From NCBI GenBank assembly GCA_030630075.1, contig DAOVNS010000002.1:1-38241 (forward strand): a DNA stretch of 38,241 bases, written 5' to 3'. Below are positions 15,096 to 24,741 of this stretch, piece after piece. The translations under genes and the position numbers were made by a program. The DNA comes from a bacterium. Its GTDB lineage: Bacteria; Dependentiae; Babeliae; Babeliales; UASB340. Numbering within the stretch: the first letter of the stretch is position 1; every line of letters starts with the position of its first letter. The notes under the pieces were generated by a model. That model was given only the letters and a program-made list of their open reading frames with translations, was not told the DNA's origin and searched no databases.

Positions 15096-16727
15096 TTATT
15101 CACTTATTTCAAAACCTTCGAATACTTCAAATTCACAATCTTGCTTCCAAGCATCTTTATCAAGTCCAGCTTTAATACTTAATTGTTCTAAAGTTTTTTC
15201 TAAACTCCAGCCAAAAGACGGTGGAACTTGTGGCAAAAAGACAGAAGAAACATAACCACGATTTGGTAAAAATTTCTTTAAAATAACTCCATGTTTTCCT
15301 ATTTCAATATCTTCGTAACTATAAACTCTTCTTGGTGGAGTAAGTACAGAAATATCAATTACAATATTATCCAATTCGTTTTCTTTTAATGGAGAAAATC
15401 TTGTATCTTCAAACGCTGCTGATTTTGTCATTCTTTGAACTGTTGCAAAAAGTGGTTCGCGTGCAACAATACGACCAATACAACCCTGTAAACTTCCATC
15501 TTTGGTATTCAATGTTACAAACGCACCTTTGTTTTGAATAACTCCCAAACTTGGTATTGGCCACAAAAGATGTTCTTCAATCTTTTCGGAATCACTTTTA
15601 AAATAATTTTGCAAAGTATCACGCGAAGAAATTAATAACGCTTTTTTTTCAAAACCAGTTAATTGATCTTCTTGTTTTAAATCTTGTAATTTTTGATTTG
15701 TAAAAATTAAACCTAAATAGCTAACACCATTTTGAGCTTTATCATCAGTAACGTTTTTTAATAACAGTTCGCCTTTTTCTGTATCACCTTTTTTATACAT
15801 TTCAAGAATTTGCGGCGATGTATAATAACTGCAAATTCGTGTTTGCAAATCGCCTAAAACATTTTTTTGTAAAAGCTTTAAAACAATTTTTATTGGATTT
15901 TGACCACAAATTGTGGCATTTGTTTTTTGTATCATTTCTGCAAAACCATCAAATGATTTTTCAGCTATTGCTCTAATCGCCATTCCATCAACATGTCTTA
16001 TTTTGTAAAATATATTTTTCGTAAAAGGTGCAAAGTTAAAATCTGATCCATAATGGATAAAATCAGAGCTAATAACAATTAAAGTTGAATCATCAATAAT
16101 TTTTGCTAAAGAAGCAGCAACAGAATCATAATCATTTGGATTTAAATATCCAACAACTAATGGAACAATTTCAAAGTCTTGTATTGTTTTTTGTAAAAAT
16201 GGCAATTGAATCTCTATTGCATGTTCAATATCATGCGTTCCTGCAACAATATCAAAATTGTCTTGCTCTTTTAAAATACTTATAGATTCTGCATTAACAT
16301 CAATATTTCCTAAAACAGTTTTATAAACATCATAATCGGGTAAAGAAATTCCCTTAAAACCTTTTACATGAGTTGGGGAAAGGATAATAACTTTTTTAAT
16401 TTTTTTGTTTTTTGCAAAACTATTTTTATCTTCTAGTAAATTTTGATACGCACTTGCAGCTGCAATTCCTGAATAATAATAGCCTGCGTGTGGAGCAATT
16501 AAAACCTTAATTGAATTTGGATCAACAACAACATCAAAATTATTCTCAGAAAAATTAAATAATTCTTCAATTTTATTATTAAGAACTTCTTTTTCTTGTG
16601 GATACCAACTGTTACTAAGATGCGCATTGTGAATTATTTTTTCAGAATTTTCTATTGAACTACTAGAATTACAAGCGGGAAACAAAAAGAATATCCCAAA
16701 AACCAAAAATCTAAACATTTTATACAT
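15096..16727 (-). CDS. MEMO-AMMECR1 fusion (AmmeMemoRadiSam system B+A), lipoprotein-like
   Basis: A 543-residue fusion. After a signal segment ending FLFPAC (Cys about residue 19, a candidate lipid site though the lipobox is imperfect) comes a MEMO domain: LIAPHAGYYYSG (His 80), LSPTHVKGF (His 120) and ICGQNPIKIVL (Cys 274). These match the His-His-Cys metal centre of MEMO1. From about residue 370 an AMMECR1 domain contains GAFVTLNTKDGSLQGCIGRI (the LQGCIG core, Cys 416) and FEDTRFSPL. In the AmmeMemoRadiSam system these two proteins accompany a radical-SAM partner, which is absent in the window. Biochemical role is unresolved. GTG 16733 is also in frame, but ATG 16727 has an AAGGG eight bases ahead. 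Export of MEMO/AMMECR1 is unusual. Confidence 0.88.
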   Translation of the reverse strand: MYKMFRFLVFGIFFLFPACNSSSSIENSEKIIHNAHLSNSWYPQEKEVLNNKIEELFNFSENNFDVVVDPNSIKVLIAPHAGYYYSGIAAASAYQNLLEDKNSFAKNKKIKKVIILSPTHVKGFKGISLPDYDVYKTVLGNIDVNAESISILKEQDNFDIVAGTHDIEHAIEIQLPFLQKTIQDFEIVPLVVGYLNPNDYDSVAASLAKIIDDSTLIVISSDFIHYGSDFNFAPFTKNIFYKIRHVDGMAIRAIAEKSFDGFAEMIQKTNATICGQNPIKIVLKLLQKNVLGDLQTRICSYYTSPQILEMYKKGDTEKGELLLKNVTDDKAQNGVSYLGLIFTNQKLQDLKQEDQLTGFEKKALLISSRDTLQNYFKSDSEKIEEHLLWPIPSLGVIQNKGAFVTLNTKDGSLQGCIGRIVAREPLFATVQRMTKSAAFEDTRFSPLKENELDNIVIDISVLTPPRRVYSYEDIEIGKHGVILKKFLPNRGYVSSVFLPQVPPSFGWSLEKTLEQLSIKAGLDKDAWKQDCEFEVFEGFEISE

Positions 16728-16813
16728 AAACACTACCCTTCTTTTTTTACTAACTCCTAATATCCGTTTGATTATCGTATCACAACAGCCTGATATTTAT
16801 AAGCGTTGACTAT

Positions 16814-16841
16814 TTAGCATGCAATTAATTAAATTTATAAT
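16814..16841 (+). promoter_or_regulatory. Candidate promoter for the 16883 gene
   Basis: TATAAT at 16836-16841 is a perfect -10. The best -35 at allowed spacing is weak (TTAGCA at 16814-16819, 16-base spacer); a better hexamer, TTGACT at 16806-16811, is too far (24 bases). Confidence 0.35.
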
Positions 16842-16882
16842 GTAAAAGACTTTAAAGGGGCCATTTTCGGGGGGAAAGGGAA

Positions 16883-19057
16883 ATGAACAAAAAAGTTCAT
16901 CTTTTAACTATTTTATTGATTAGTTTTCATATATTAAATTCAACGAATCTTGATTCAGCAAATCTTGATTTGCCAAATCTCAAGCTGGGAGTTTTTGATA
17001 CAACTCATAACGAAAAATATAGATATCATCCATTTAACGAAATTGCAGAATCTGTTGGATTTAATATCGAATACATGTCTATTGCAAAAATTTTAGATTT
17101 AGAGAAATTAGATCTAAATCCATACGATGCAATGCTATTTCTTATTGATATAGAATTTTTAAAGGGTTTACAAACATCAAAAGCATCACAAAAAATTTTA
17201 CAAATAATTAGCGCATTTGGACAAAAACCAAATAAATTAATTGGATTTGCAGTTCCTCCTGTTGGCAATGTAAAAGTATCAAACAAAGCTTTAATTTTTG
17301 CACCATTTTTTAAGTTCGCCGGACTAAATGTAACTCCATATTCATTTGAAACACCAAATATTCCAGATAATACGGATACAAATAATATTAATTTAGAAGA
17401 ATTAAATAAATCTTTAGAAATGTTATTTAATGCAATAAATGCTTTTTTAAACAGACCGCTAGAATCAAAAAGCTTTTTGTACCACACCACCCTTTCAAAT
17501 CCACGAAAAACAAACTTTGTAATTAATCATCCATCGCAAAACAATACGTATTTTTCAATGCTACCAATAAAACACGGCGCACCAATCCCTCTTGCACCAA
17601 CTTTACCTTACGGTCTTTATTTTTATAATCCGATCAGAAAAAACCAAATTTTTATAACAAGCAATTCACTACTTTCATTTTCTGGAATTTGCGAAAGCTT
17701 TCATATTTGCCCAACAAATTTTGACTTAAGAAAAAAAATGCACGATCTAATTCAAGAAATGATGTGGGAACTAAAAGTTTTTATGACGCAAAACAATAAT
17801 CAAATAAATTTTGAATACATCGAAAAACATCAAAAACCAGACTTACCCTCTGCACTTTCGGATTTAGGAAATGGTCCAAAGAACAAAACTACCAATAAAC
17901 TTAAAAAAATTGCATGGATGGAAATTCCAATTTTTGAAAAAGACGACGAAAAATCAATAGAACAACAAAATAAAATGATCGATGATATTTTAAAATCCGG
18001 TAACGATATGTATCTTTGGATTACACTTAATCCTCAAATGTATTTTAGTCCAATTGCAAAGCTTAAAAATAAAATCGATACTTATTTTAATTCTGTTTCT
18101 AAATTCACAAAAAAATTATCTGAAAAGTCGAACGAATTAAATGTTGTACCCCCGGAAATTTTGATTGGTTACGAAATAACAAATAATGTTTATGAACCAA
18201 ATTTGCCAAAAAATCCTGCAATCGACATTTATGGTAATAAATATTTTGATATACCATCACCTCTAGATCAAAATTTTTGGGATAACGAAATAAAAAATCC
18301 ATTAAATCTGTTTTTAGAAAAATGGAATAATCCAGAAATTTCTAATACCGTAAAAATTGCAGGTGTAGTTTTGGATTTAGAAATGTATTGCAGAAGAACA
18401 ACTGGAAGTTTTTTAGCAACAATGGGTTTTCCACCGGCTTGCTTTGAAAAATACAACAAATTTTTATCAAAATTTAGTTATTTGGATAGAAGTTATCGAG
18501 ACAAAAAAACAACTAACAGCCAAGAACAATTCACAAACGTTCGTGACTTAATCAAAACACGATCTGTACAAAACTATTTTCATTTCCTAGAAAATCAAGC
18601 AAAAAACCTAGGAAATAATTTAAAACACTTCTTTAATAAAAAAATTAAAAACTGCCTTATTGCTTGTTATGCACCAAATATTTCTGTGGATTGGTTTTAC
18701 AAAGGTCTCTACAAAGGATTAAGTACACAAAAAAAACCAATCGATCTTTTAACATTTAATTCTGAATTTTATTTATATAAAAACTGGTTAAATAAAAATG
18801 GAATTTATGCAAACCATTCAAGCGTCTTGATGCTTTCAAAACTTAGAGACAAAAAAGATTTTTGGTGGGTTGAACAAATTTTAAAATATAACGATGGAAT
18901 TTGGCTAAATCGCTTTTCGCGCTTTTCTGAAGATCAACACAATGATTGGACATCTATCGAACAATCAAGCATGAACAAAGAAGATGCATATAGTTTTTTT
19001 GAAAACATAAAAAAAACAAATGGTCCTTCTATAATCCAAGTAGACAAAAACAACTAG
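16883..19057 (+). CDS. Large secreted protein of unknown function
   Basis: I do not recognise this 724-residue protein. It begins with a signal peptide (residues 1-22, VHLLTILLISFHILNS). The first half (about 30-130) reads as an alpha/beta domain of the kind seen beside glycosidases (LKLGVFDTTHN, PYDAMLFLIDIEF). The second half, from about 345, has alternating beta/alpha character with conserved-looking acidic strand ends: KIAWMEIPIFEKDDE, MYLWITLNPQ, LIGYEITNN, AGVVLDLEMYCRR, DLLTFNSEFYLY and IWLNRFSRFSED. This layout resembles a TIM-barrel glycoside-hydrolase-like domain, with E/D residues as candidates, but that is inference. A G-rich leader (16857-16880) precedes the start. Cysteines are few. 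It probably acts outside the cytoplasm, perhaps on host or environmental carbohydrate. Confidence 0.75.
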   Translation: MNKKVHLLTILLISFHILNSTNLDSANLDLPNLKLGVFDTTHNEKYRYHPFNEIAESVGFNIEYMSIAKILDLEKLDLNPYDAMLFLIDIEFLKGLQTSKASQKILQIISAFGQKPNKLIGFAVPPVGNVKVSNKALIFAPFFKFAGLNVTPYSFETPNIPDNTDTNNINLEELNKSLEMLFNAINAFLNRPLESKSFLYHTTLSNPRKTNFVINHPSQNNTYFSMLPIKHGAPIPLAPTLPYGLYFYNPIRKNQIFITSNSLLSFSGICESFHICPTNFDLRKKMHDLIQEMMWELKVFMTQNNNQINFEYIEKHQKPDLPSALSDLGNGPKNKTTNKLKKIAWMEIPIFEKDDEKSIEQQNKMIDDILKSGNDMYLWITLNPQMYFSPIAKLKNKIDTYFNSVSKFTKKLSEKSNELNVVPPEILIGYEITNNVYEPNLPKNPAIDIYGNKYFDIPSPLDQNFWDNEIKNPLNLFLEKWNNPEISNTVKIAGVVLDLEMYCRRTTGSFLATMGFPPACFEKYNKFLSKFSYLDRSYRDKKTTNSQEQFTNVRDLIKTRSVQNYFHFLENQAKNLGNNLKHFFNKKIKNCLIACYAPNISVDWFYKGLYKGLSTQKKPIDLLTFNSEFYLYKNWLNKNGIYANHSSVLMLSKLRDKKDFWWVEQILKYNDGIWLNRFSRFSEDQHNDWTSIEQSSMNKEDAYSFFENIKKTNGPSIIQVDKNN

Positions 19058-19111
19058 ATTGATAAATTTATATTAATTATATTAAAAATCCAATAAATAG
19101 AAGGATTCATT

Positions 19112-19432
19112 ATGGCTATTGAGCTTACTTCTCAAAATGTTGAACAAGAAGTTACAAAATCAGAAAAACCAGTAGTTATTGATGCTTTCGCATCATGGTG
19201 TGGACCTTGTCAAATGATGGCTCCAATATTTGAAGACCTTTCAAAAGAAATGGAGTCCAAATATAAGTTGGTAAAATTAAACATTGATAACGAAAGAGAT
19301 CTCGCTGTTAAATACAATGTTTCTTCAATTCCAACCTTTATTTTTGTAAAAGATGGAAAAGTAGTTGGAAAAACCACTGGATACATGGATAGAGATACTT
19401 TAAAAGAAACAATCGAATCAACATTTAAATAA
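19112..19432 (+). CDS. trxA: Thioredoxin
   Basis: A 106-residue classical thioredoxin that reduces protein disulphides in the cytosol. The active site WCGPC is at residues 29-33, preceded by VIDAFAS and followed by MAPIFEDLSKE. The cis-proline loop SIPTFIF is present around residue 75, and KDGKVVGKTTGY follows as in most family members. There is no signal peptide. A weak GAAGGA-type ribosome site lies before the ATG. It sits 55 bases after the large secreted gene and may share its transcript; thioredoxin reductase is not recognised in the window, although the flavoprotein at 13713-14921 lacks a redox disulphide. Confidence 0.96.
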   Translation: MAIELTSQNVEQEVTKSEKPVVIDAFASWCGPCQMMAPIFEDLSKEMESKYKLVKLNIDNERDLAVKYNVSSIPTFIFVKDGKVVGKTTGYMDRDTLKETIESTFK

Positions 19433-19456
19433 AATCAGTTTTTTGCTTATTTTAAT

Positions 19457-19484
19457 TTGACAAAGCAACGCACGCGCTTATAAT
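19457..19484 (+). promoter_or_regulatory. Consensus sigma-70 promoter for tRNA-fMet
   Basis: TTGACA at 19457-19462 and TATAAT at 19479-19484, both perfect, with a 16-base spacer. The spacer is markedly GC-rich (caacgcacgcgc) for this genome. The predicted start near 19491 leaves a leader of about 57 bases to be removed by RNase P. Confidence 0.8.
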
Positions 19485-19547
19485 AAAGACGAAATCAAGC
19501 ATTAAATCTCAATTTAATTGTTCTTGTTTTTTCTATAAAAATTACGT

Positions 19548-19624
<77 letters not shown>

Positions 19625-19693
19625 AATATTTCTTCAAATTACTTCTTATTCGCTTTTTCCTTTAAAGATTTGTACCATTATTATATGTTTTAA

Positions 19694-19707
19694 TAAAACG
19701 CGTTTTA
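19694..19707. promoter_or_regulatory. 14-bp perfect palindrome upstream of lgt
   Basis: The sequence taaaacgcgtttta is its own reverse complement and is followed at about 19721-19738 by a second, looser dyad (aacac...gtgtt). It lies between the tRNA and the lgt start, so it could be an operator, or part of the tRNA terminator region. There is no direct evidence for either. Confidence 0.3.
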
Positions 19708-19770
19708 ACAAAATTTGTTTTTAAAACACTTGTGTTAAGATTTCAATTCCTAAATATTGCAGGCTTTTTT

Positions 19771-20577
19771 ATGTATCCACGAATATGTCATATTTATGGT
19801 CCTCTGTGGATAAACAGCTATGGAGTAATGATCGCAATCGGATTTTCTTTATTTATGTATTTAACTTACACAAATCCAAAACGAAAAAAAATAATTTCCT
19901 CTGATACATTTTTTAATATGATTTTTATCGGGTTGATTTCAGGAATCGTGGGAGGAAGAATCTTTTTTTTAATATCTGAATGGCAAGTATTTTCACAAAA
20001 TATTATTGAAATTTTTTATCCTTGGGTTGGTGGTTTTGCAATACTCGGAACAATTATTGGAATAGTAACAACAGTGCCAATTTATCTAAAAATCAAAGGT
20101 GTAAAAATATTGCCAACTCTTGACTTAGTCGCGGTATATGCACCGCTAATGCAATCAATTTCAAGAATTGGATGTTTTTTGGCCGGATGTTGCTACGGAA
20201 TTCCTGCAGCTAAAAATTTAATTTGGGCTATAACATTTAAAAACACAGGATGCCTTGCCCCAATAAATATTGCACTCCATCCCACTCAACTCTATTTAGC
20301 CGCTGCATCATTTTGCATCTTTTTAATTCTTTATATAAAAGAAAAATACTTTTCTAACAAAATAGGGCAATTAGCATTTTTTTATCTAATGCTCGAAAGT
20401 ACTTCTAGGTTTACAATTGATTTTTGGCGAGGCGATAGAGATTTGATAGAAAACATTTATATGATGCAAAATTTATCATATACCCAACTATTTGCGTTTA
20501 TTGTTTTCATTTCTGGATTGATCGGATATATTTGGGTGTCCAAGAAAAAAAAACCTAACCTTCGTCGAAAAAAATAA
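19771..20577 (+). CDS. lgt: Prolipoprotein diacylglyceryl transferase
   Basis: Transfers diacylglycerol from phosphatidylglycerol to the lipobox cysteine of prolipoproteins in the inner membrane, so the lipoprotein-like genes in this window would depend on it. A 268-residue polytopic protein: N-terminal WINSYGVMIAIGF, GLISGIVGGRIFF, the essential-arginine signature SISRIGCFLAGCCYG (around residue 130), and HPTQLYLAAAS. The family-typical HPTQLY and RIGCF motifs are intact. The frame is open to a GTG at 19732, but ATG 19771 has an AGG at good distance and matches the usual N-terminus. It lies nine bases before dnaG and probably leads an lgt-dnaG-rpoD operon. Confidence 0.93.
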   Translation: MYPRICHIYGPLWINSYGVMIAIGFSLFMYLTYTNPKRKKIISSDTFFNMIFIGLISGIVGGRIFFLISEWQVFSQNIIEIFYPWVGGFAILGTIIGIVTTVPIYLKIKGVKILPTLDLVAVYAPLMQSISRIGCFLAGCCYGIPAAKNLIWAITFKNTGCLAPINIALHPTQLYLAAASFCIFLILYIKEKYFSNKIGQLAFFYLMLESTSRFTIDFWRGDRDLIENIYMMQNLSYTQLFAFIVFISGLIGYIWVSKKKKPNLRRKK

Positions 20578-20586
20578 ATTTAAAAT

Positions 20587-22368
20587 ATGCTACTTTTTGA
20601 TTTTATAAAATCACAATTATTAGTCTTTGAGGTTATAAGTGAGTATGTTCAGCTTAAACAAGCAGGAAACTACTACAAAGGCCATTGCCCTTTCCATACA
20701 GAAAAAGATGCCTCTTTTACAGTAAGTCCGGACAAACAAATATTTTATTGTTTCGGCTGCCAAGCAGGAGGAGATCTTATTTCTTTTGTAGCAAAAGCCG
20801 AAAATATGACTCAATTTGAAGCCGTTCAACATTTAATTGAACGTTACCAAATTACAGTTCCCGAAGAAATTCAAAAACAAATGTCTAATTCATCTGTGAA
20901 TTCAGAACAAAAAAGTAGTTATTTTAATACTTGCAAAGCAGTTGCGCAATGGGCAAACGGTCAACTTTCAACAAACAATGTTGCAAAAAAATATCTTACA
21001 GACCGCGGCATTACAGATAAAGATATAAAATATTTTGACGTTGGATATTTTCCTGGTGGAACTCGGCAAATAACCAAATTATTAAAAGAAATGACAAATG
21101 TTGGAATACTTGCAAAAGATCTTATCGAAGCGGGAGTCTTGCAACAAGGCCAATCGGTTCTTTACTCACCCTTCGAAGAACGAATCATTTTTCCAATAAA
21201 AGATTCACTCGGAAGATATTGTGGTTTTGGAGGAAGAATATTCAGACAACAAGATCAAAGAGCAAAATACTACAATAGCAAAGAAAGTACCTGGTTTTTA
21301 AAAGGAAAGCTTCTTTTTGGTTTAGATTTGGCAAAAAAAGACATGCAAAAACTATCAACTGCATATCTTGTAGAGGGCTATACAGATTGCGTTGCGATGG
21401 CAAAATATGGATACAAAAATACCGTTGCAACTCTTGGAACAGCTTGCACACAAGACCATCTAAAGGCATTAAGCCGATACGTAAAAACATTATATGTTAT
21501 GTACGATGGTGATGCTGCAGGTCAAAAAGCCATCTTGCGACTTACTCAACTTTGTTGGGATGTTAACTTAGAACTCAAAATCATTAAATTACCGCACAAT
21601 CAAGATCCAGCATCATTTCTTGAAAGTAACGGCAAGCTAGAAGATCTAATTTCGCAATCTTTAGATATTTTTGCTTTTTTTATCAAAACGCTAAGCAATA
21701 ATTTTCACCAAAGTCCTCTTTCTGAAAAGATCGAACTAAGCAATAAAATTGTCGAATTAATCACAAAACTAGACAATAAAATCAAGCAAGAAATACTACT
21801 TCAGCAGGCTAGCAACAGCCTGCAAATACCTTTTGAAATACTAAAGGATCTAGCAAAAAAAGCATCCAAACCAACATTTAATCAGATAACAAACAATAAA
21901 GAAACTAGACAAACAGCCAAAAACCCTGAAAACAGAGTACCGATTCTAGAAGAAAGAATATTTTCTGCTATAATTAATAGTGTAAATAGGGAAAAACAGC
22001 TAACTATCGACAAAGATTTGGTACCATACTTTTCCAAATACATCAGATCAATGCTTACACACCTAGAAACTTGCATAAAAACCAACGATTCTTCTAACAA
22101 TTGTTTTAAAATCTTTATAAACAAATTAGACGAATCTGATAAAAAATGGGTAATGTCATGCAGTTTAAAATATGAACAAAGTGTTTCGCAAGATCTGTTT
22201 GATCAGCTAATATTCCATTTTTGCAAAAAAAACTGGCGTCAAATTGTCCAAGACTTAAAAAATAAGTTAAGACAAGCAGGGAACGAAAATGACAAAGAGA
22301 AACAAACTGAATTATTTAGTTTATTTTCAAAACTCAAACAAGGCATAAAAATTAGGGGGTTGATATGA
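20587..22368 (+). CDS. dnaG: DNA primase
   Basis: Synthesises RNA primers for DNA replication. The N-terminal CHC2 zinc finger is complete: C34, H37, C55 and C58 (HCPFH and YCFGC). The RNA polymerase core includes [17 protein letters not shown] and FGGRIF. The TOPRIM subdomain shows [22 protein letters not shown] and [13 protein letters not shown] with the metal-binding acidic residues. The C-terminal helicase-binding part (about 430-593) is poorly conserved and Lys/Asn-rich, as usual. Length of 593 is normal. No clear Shine-Dalgarno is seen, suggesting coupling to lgt. The stop overlaps the rpoD ATG by four bases (ATGA), the gene pairing of a macromolecular synthesis operon. Confidence 0.96.
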   Translation: MLLFDFIKSQLLVFEVISEYVQLKQAGNYYKGHCPFHTEKDASFTVSPDKQIFYCFGCQAGGDLISFVAKAENMTQFEAVQHLIERYQITVPEEIQKQMSNSSVNSEQKSSYFNTCKAVAQWANGQLSTNNVAKKYLTDRGITDKDIKYFDVGYFPGGTRQITKLLKEMTNVGILAKDLIEAGVLQQGQSVLYSPFEERIIFPIKDSLGRYCGFGGRIFRQQDQRAKYYNSKESTWFLKGKLLFGLDLAKKDMQKLSTAYLVEGYTDCVAMAKYGYKNTVATLGTACTQDHLKALSRYVKTLYVMYDGDAAGQKAILRLTQLCWDVNLELKIIKLPHNQDPASFLESNGKLEDLISQSLDIFAFFIKTLSNNFHQSPLSEKIELSNKIVELITKLDNKIKQEILLQQASNSLQIPFEILKDLAKKASKPTFNQITNNKETRQTAKNPENRVPILEERIFSAIINSVNREKQLTIDKDLVPYFSKYIRSMLTHLETCIKTNDSSNNCFKIFINKLDESDKKWVMSCSLKYEQSVSQDLFDQLIFHFCKKNWRQIVQDLKNKLRQAGNENDKEKQTELFSLFSKLKQGIKIRGLI

Positions 22369-24590
22369 AAAAGAACACAAAAGAAACAAAAAAAAGTTTT
22401 TTAAACACTATCTCAAAAACAGTATCAAAAGTGGTATCAAAAGCGCTAAAGCAAACAAAAACTAAGGAAGAGGCTAAAAAGAAAAAGGCTGCAACAAAAG
22501 TTGTAAAGTCTAATAAGGCGCCGACTAACAAACAAGTGGCTGCAACAAAAACAACAGCTAAAGCTGTTGATAAAAAAGTAAAAACATCAACAGCCAAATC
22601 TAAAAAAATAAAAGTAAAAAAAACAGCTACAAAGCGAACAAAAAAAACTGAGGCTACTTTTGCAAAGCAAGCTAAAAAAATCCGAACAGCCGCAATCAAA
22701 ACAAGCAAAAAAGAAGCTGTAGTTGCGATAGAAAAACTTGAACAAAATGCTATCCAAAAATTAAAAGCCATCGATAAACAAGTCGAATCACTCATCGAAA
22801 AAGGTAAAAGTGGCGGCGTTTTGAGCTTTGAAGAAGTAATTGTGTTTGCAAGAAAACATAAACAAAGCGAAGAAGAAGTTAACGAGCTTTTACATCTTTT
22901 TGAAAAAGAAAATATCGATCTAATATCTCAAGAAGAACTAGAAACATCTGTAAGAGAAATCGAAGGTTTATCCGGCGACGAAGAAGAATCTCCTTTCGGA
23001 TCAAAAAAGGGATCTGACTTTAAATCTTCAATCGAAAGAGCGGAACTTTCTAGCGACAGTCCTGATGATGATATTCACGAAAAAGAAGCTGCCGAAAAAA
23101 TAAAATCATTTATAGAACCAAGCCAACTTAATGATCCTGTAAAACTTTATTTAAAAGAAATAGGTAAAATACCTCTTTTAAATAAAGAAACAGAAAAAGT
23201 TATCGCTGATAAAATTGCTGGTAGCAAAAAAAAATCTATTGATGCATTTTCACGTTTTCCTTTCGTTATAAAAGATCTCTTGGGAATAGAAGAAAGATTA
23301 AATAAAGATCCGTTGCTTCTAAAAGATCTTATTCAGTTTTCTGATTTTGATGAAGATAATTCACCAAAATTTGAAGAAGAAAAACAAAGACTATTAAAAA
23401 CAATCAATAAAATAAGAACTTTAGTTACTGACGAAGAAAAAATATATAAATCATACAAAGGCCAACTCGATAAAGAGAGCAAGAAAAAAGAAATGCTCCA
23501 AAAAGTTGAGGAAAGCAAAGAAGCCAGAATTGTATTTATTAAAGAGATTAAGTTTTCCAATAAACAAATCCGCAAGTTTGGTAAAAAAATAGAAAAATTT
23601 GTTACCAAAATGAATGAGCGAAATTCAGAAATCCGCGGACTTGAAGAAAAACTTAAATTCTTTAACAATATCAAAAAGAAATCTGATGATGATCTAAAAC
23701 AAATAGAATCATTAGAAAAAGATTCTAAAATGGCAGCAAAGATGATCAAAAAAATCGAAGCTGAATCAGGTTTGCCCAAAGATAAGATCTTAAAATATCA
23801 CACTCAATTTGTTGTTGCACAAAGAAAAGATAAGCTGGCCAAGGATGATCTTGCAAATGCAAACTTACGTCTTGTTGTAAATATTGCAAAAAAGTACATC
23901 AACCGAGGATTACACTTTTTAGATTTAATTCAAGAAGGTAACATCGGATTGTTAAAAGCTGTAGAAAAATTTGAATTCGAACGAGGATTTAAATTTTCAA
24001 CTTATGCAACATGGTGGATTAGACAAGCAATAACTCGTGCAATTGCCGATCAATCAAGAACAATTCGTGTTCCTGTCCACATGGTTGAAACATTAAGTAA
24101 AATCAACAAAATCACACGAACTTATGTGCAAGAAACCGGTGCCGAACCAAGTTATGCACAACTTGCAAAAGAATTAAATCTTGATGAAAAGAAAATAAAA
24201 AATATCATCAAAATTTCCAAAGAACCTGTTTCGCTAGAAACTCCAGTTGGTGATAGTGATGATATTTCGTTAAAAGATTTTATTGAAGATGAAAACGAAT
24301 ACACACCAGTTGATGCAGTTGTAAATGATGATCTTAAAGAAAAAGTCCGTGAAGTTTTAAAATCATTAACTCCACGAGAAGAAAAAGTTCTTAAGATGAG
24401 ATTTGGAATCGACGTTGCATCTGAACATACGCTAGAAGAAGTAGGAAAAGACTTTTCTGTTACAAGAGAACGTATTCGTCAGATCGAAGTTAAAGCGTTA
24501 AGAAAACTTCGTCATCCATCAAGAAGCAATAAATTACAAAGCTTTCTTGATAAAGAAATTGACGAAGCAACATCAGACTCAATTGAATAA
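22365..24590 (+). CDS. rpoD: Primary sigma factor with a histone-like N-terminal extension
   Basis: The housekeeping sigma-70 subunit. Region 1.2 starts near residue 256 ([16 protein letters not shown]). A long, highly charged non-conserved region (about 290-490) follows. Region 2 starts near 497 ([14 protein letters not shown], then [17 protein letters not shown]), then region 3 with RVPVHMVE. Region 4 is at about 670-720 ([19 protein letters not shown]), containing the -35-binding helix-turn-helix. Unusually, residues 1 to about 115 are Lys/Ala/Thr-rich, histone H1-like, preceding a region 1.1-like helical part (about 135-190) and an acidic stretch (200-240). The basic block resembles the protein encoded at 2204-2653. 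An AGGGGG ribosome site precedes the ATG. It is the last gene of its operon; the consensus promoters above match its expected specificity. Confidence 0.96.
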   Translation: MKKNTKETKKSFLNTISKTVSKVVSKALKQTKTKEEAKKKKAATKVVKSNKAPTNKQVAATKTTAKAVDKKVKTSTAKSKKIKVKKTATKRTKKTEATFAKQAKKIRTAAIKTSKKEAVVAIEKLEQNAIQKLKAIDKQVESLIEKGKSGGVLSFEEVIVFARKHKQSEEEVNELLHLFEKENIDLISQEELETSVREIEGLSGDEEESPFGSKKGSDFKSSIERAELSSDSPDDDIHEKEAAEKIKSFIEPSQLNDPVKLYLKEIGKIPLLNKETEKVIADKIAGSKKKSIDAFSRFPFVIKDLLGIEERLNKDPLLLKDLIQFSDFDEDNSPKFEEEKQRLLKTINKIRTLVTDEEKIYKSYKGQLDKESKKKEMLQKVEESKEARIVFIKEIKFSNKQIRKFGKKIEKFVTKMNERNSEIRGLEEKLKFFNNIKKKSDDDLKQIESLEKDSKMAAKMIKKIEAESGLPKDKILKYHTQFVVAQRKDKLAKDDLANANLRLVVNIAKKYINRGLHFLDLIQEGNIGLLKAVEKFEFERGFKFSTYATWWIRQAITRAIADQSRTIRVPVHMVETLSKINKITRTYVQETGAEPSYAQLAKELNLDEKKIKNIIKISKEPVSLETPVGDSDDISLKDFIEDENEYTPVDAVVNDDLKEKVREVLKSLTPREEKVLKMRFGIDVASEHTLEEVGKDFSVTRERIRQIEVKALRKLRHPSRSNKLQSFLDKEIDEATSDSIE

Positions 24591-24613
24591 TTCTTTATTA
24601 AATAATTGATCAT

Positions 24614-24653
24614 AAAAAACGCCTTGGTTTTAAAAACTTAAGGCGTTTTTTTT
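24614..24653 (+). terminator. Intrinsic terminator after rpoD
   Basis: A 12-base-pair stem, aaaaaacgcctt (24614-24625) with aaggcgtttttt (24640-24651), a 14-base loop and a T-run ending the lgt-dnaG-rpoD unit. Confidence 0.85.
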
Positions 24654-24741
24654 ATTCTCATTTTAATTTATTCATTTTTATTATACATTTGCTTAAAATT
24701 TAAAAATTCTAAAACTATCTAAAAACTGTAGAAAAAGTTAA

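Noticed and set aside
22352..22795. Open frame antisense to the basic start of rpoD
   Set aside because: Same composition artefact as at the histone-like gene; the plus frame continues into an unmistakable sigma factor.
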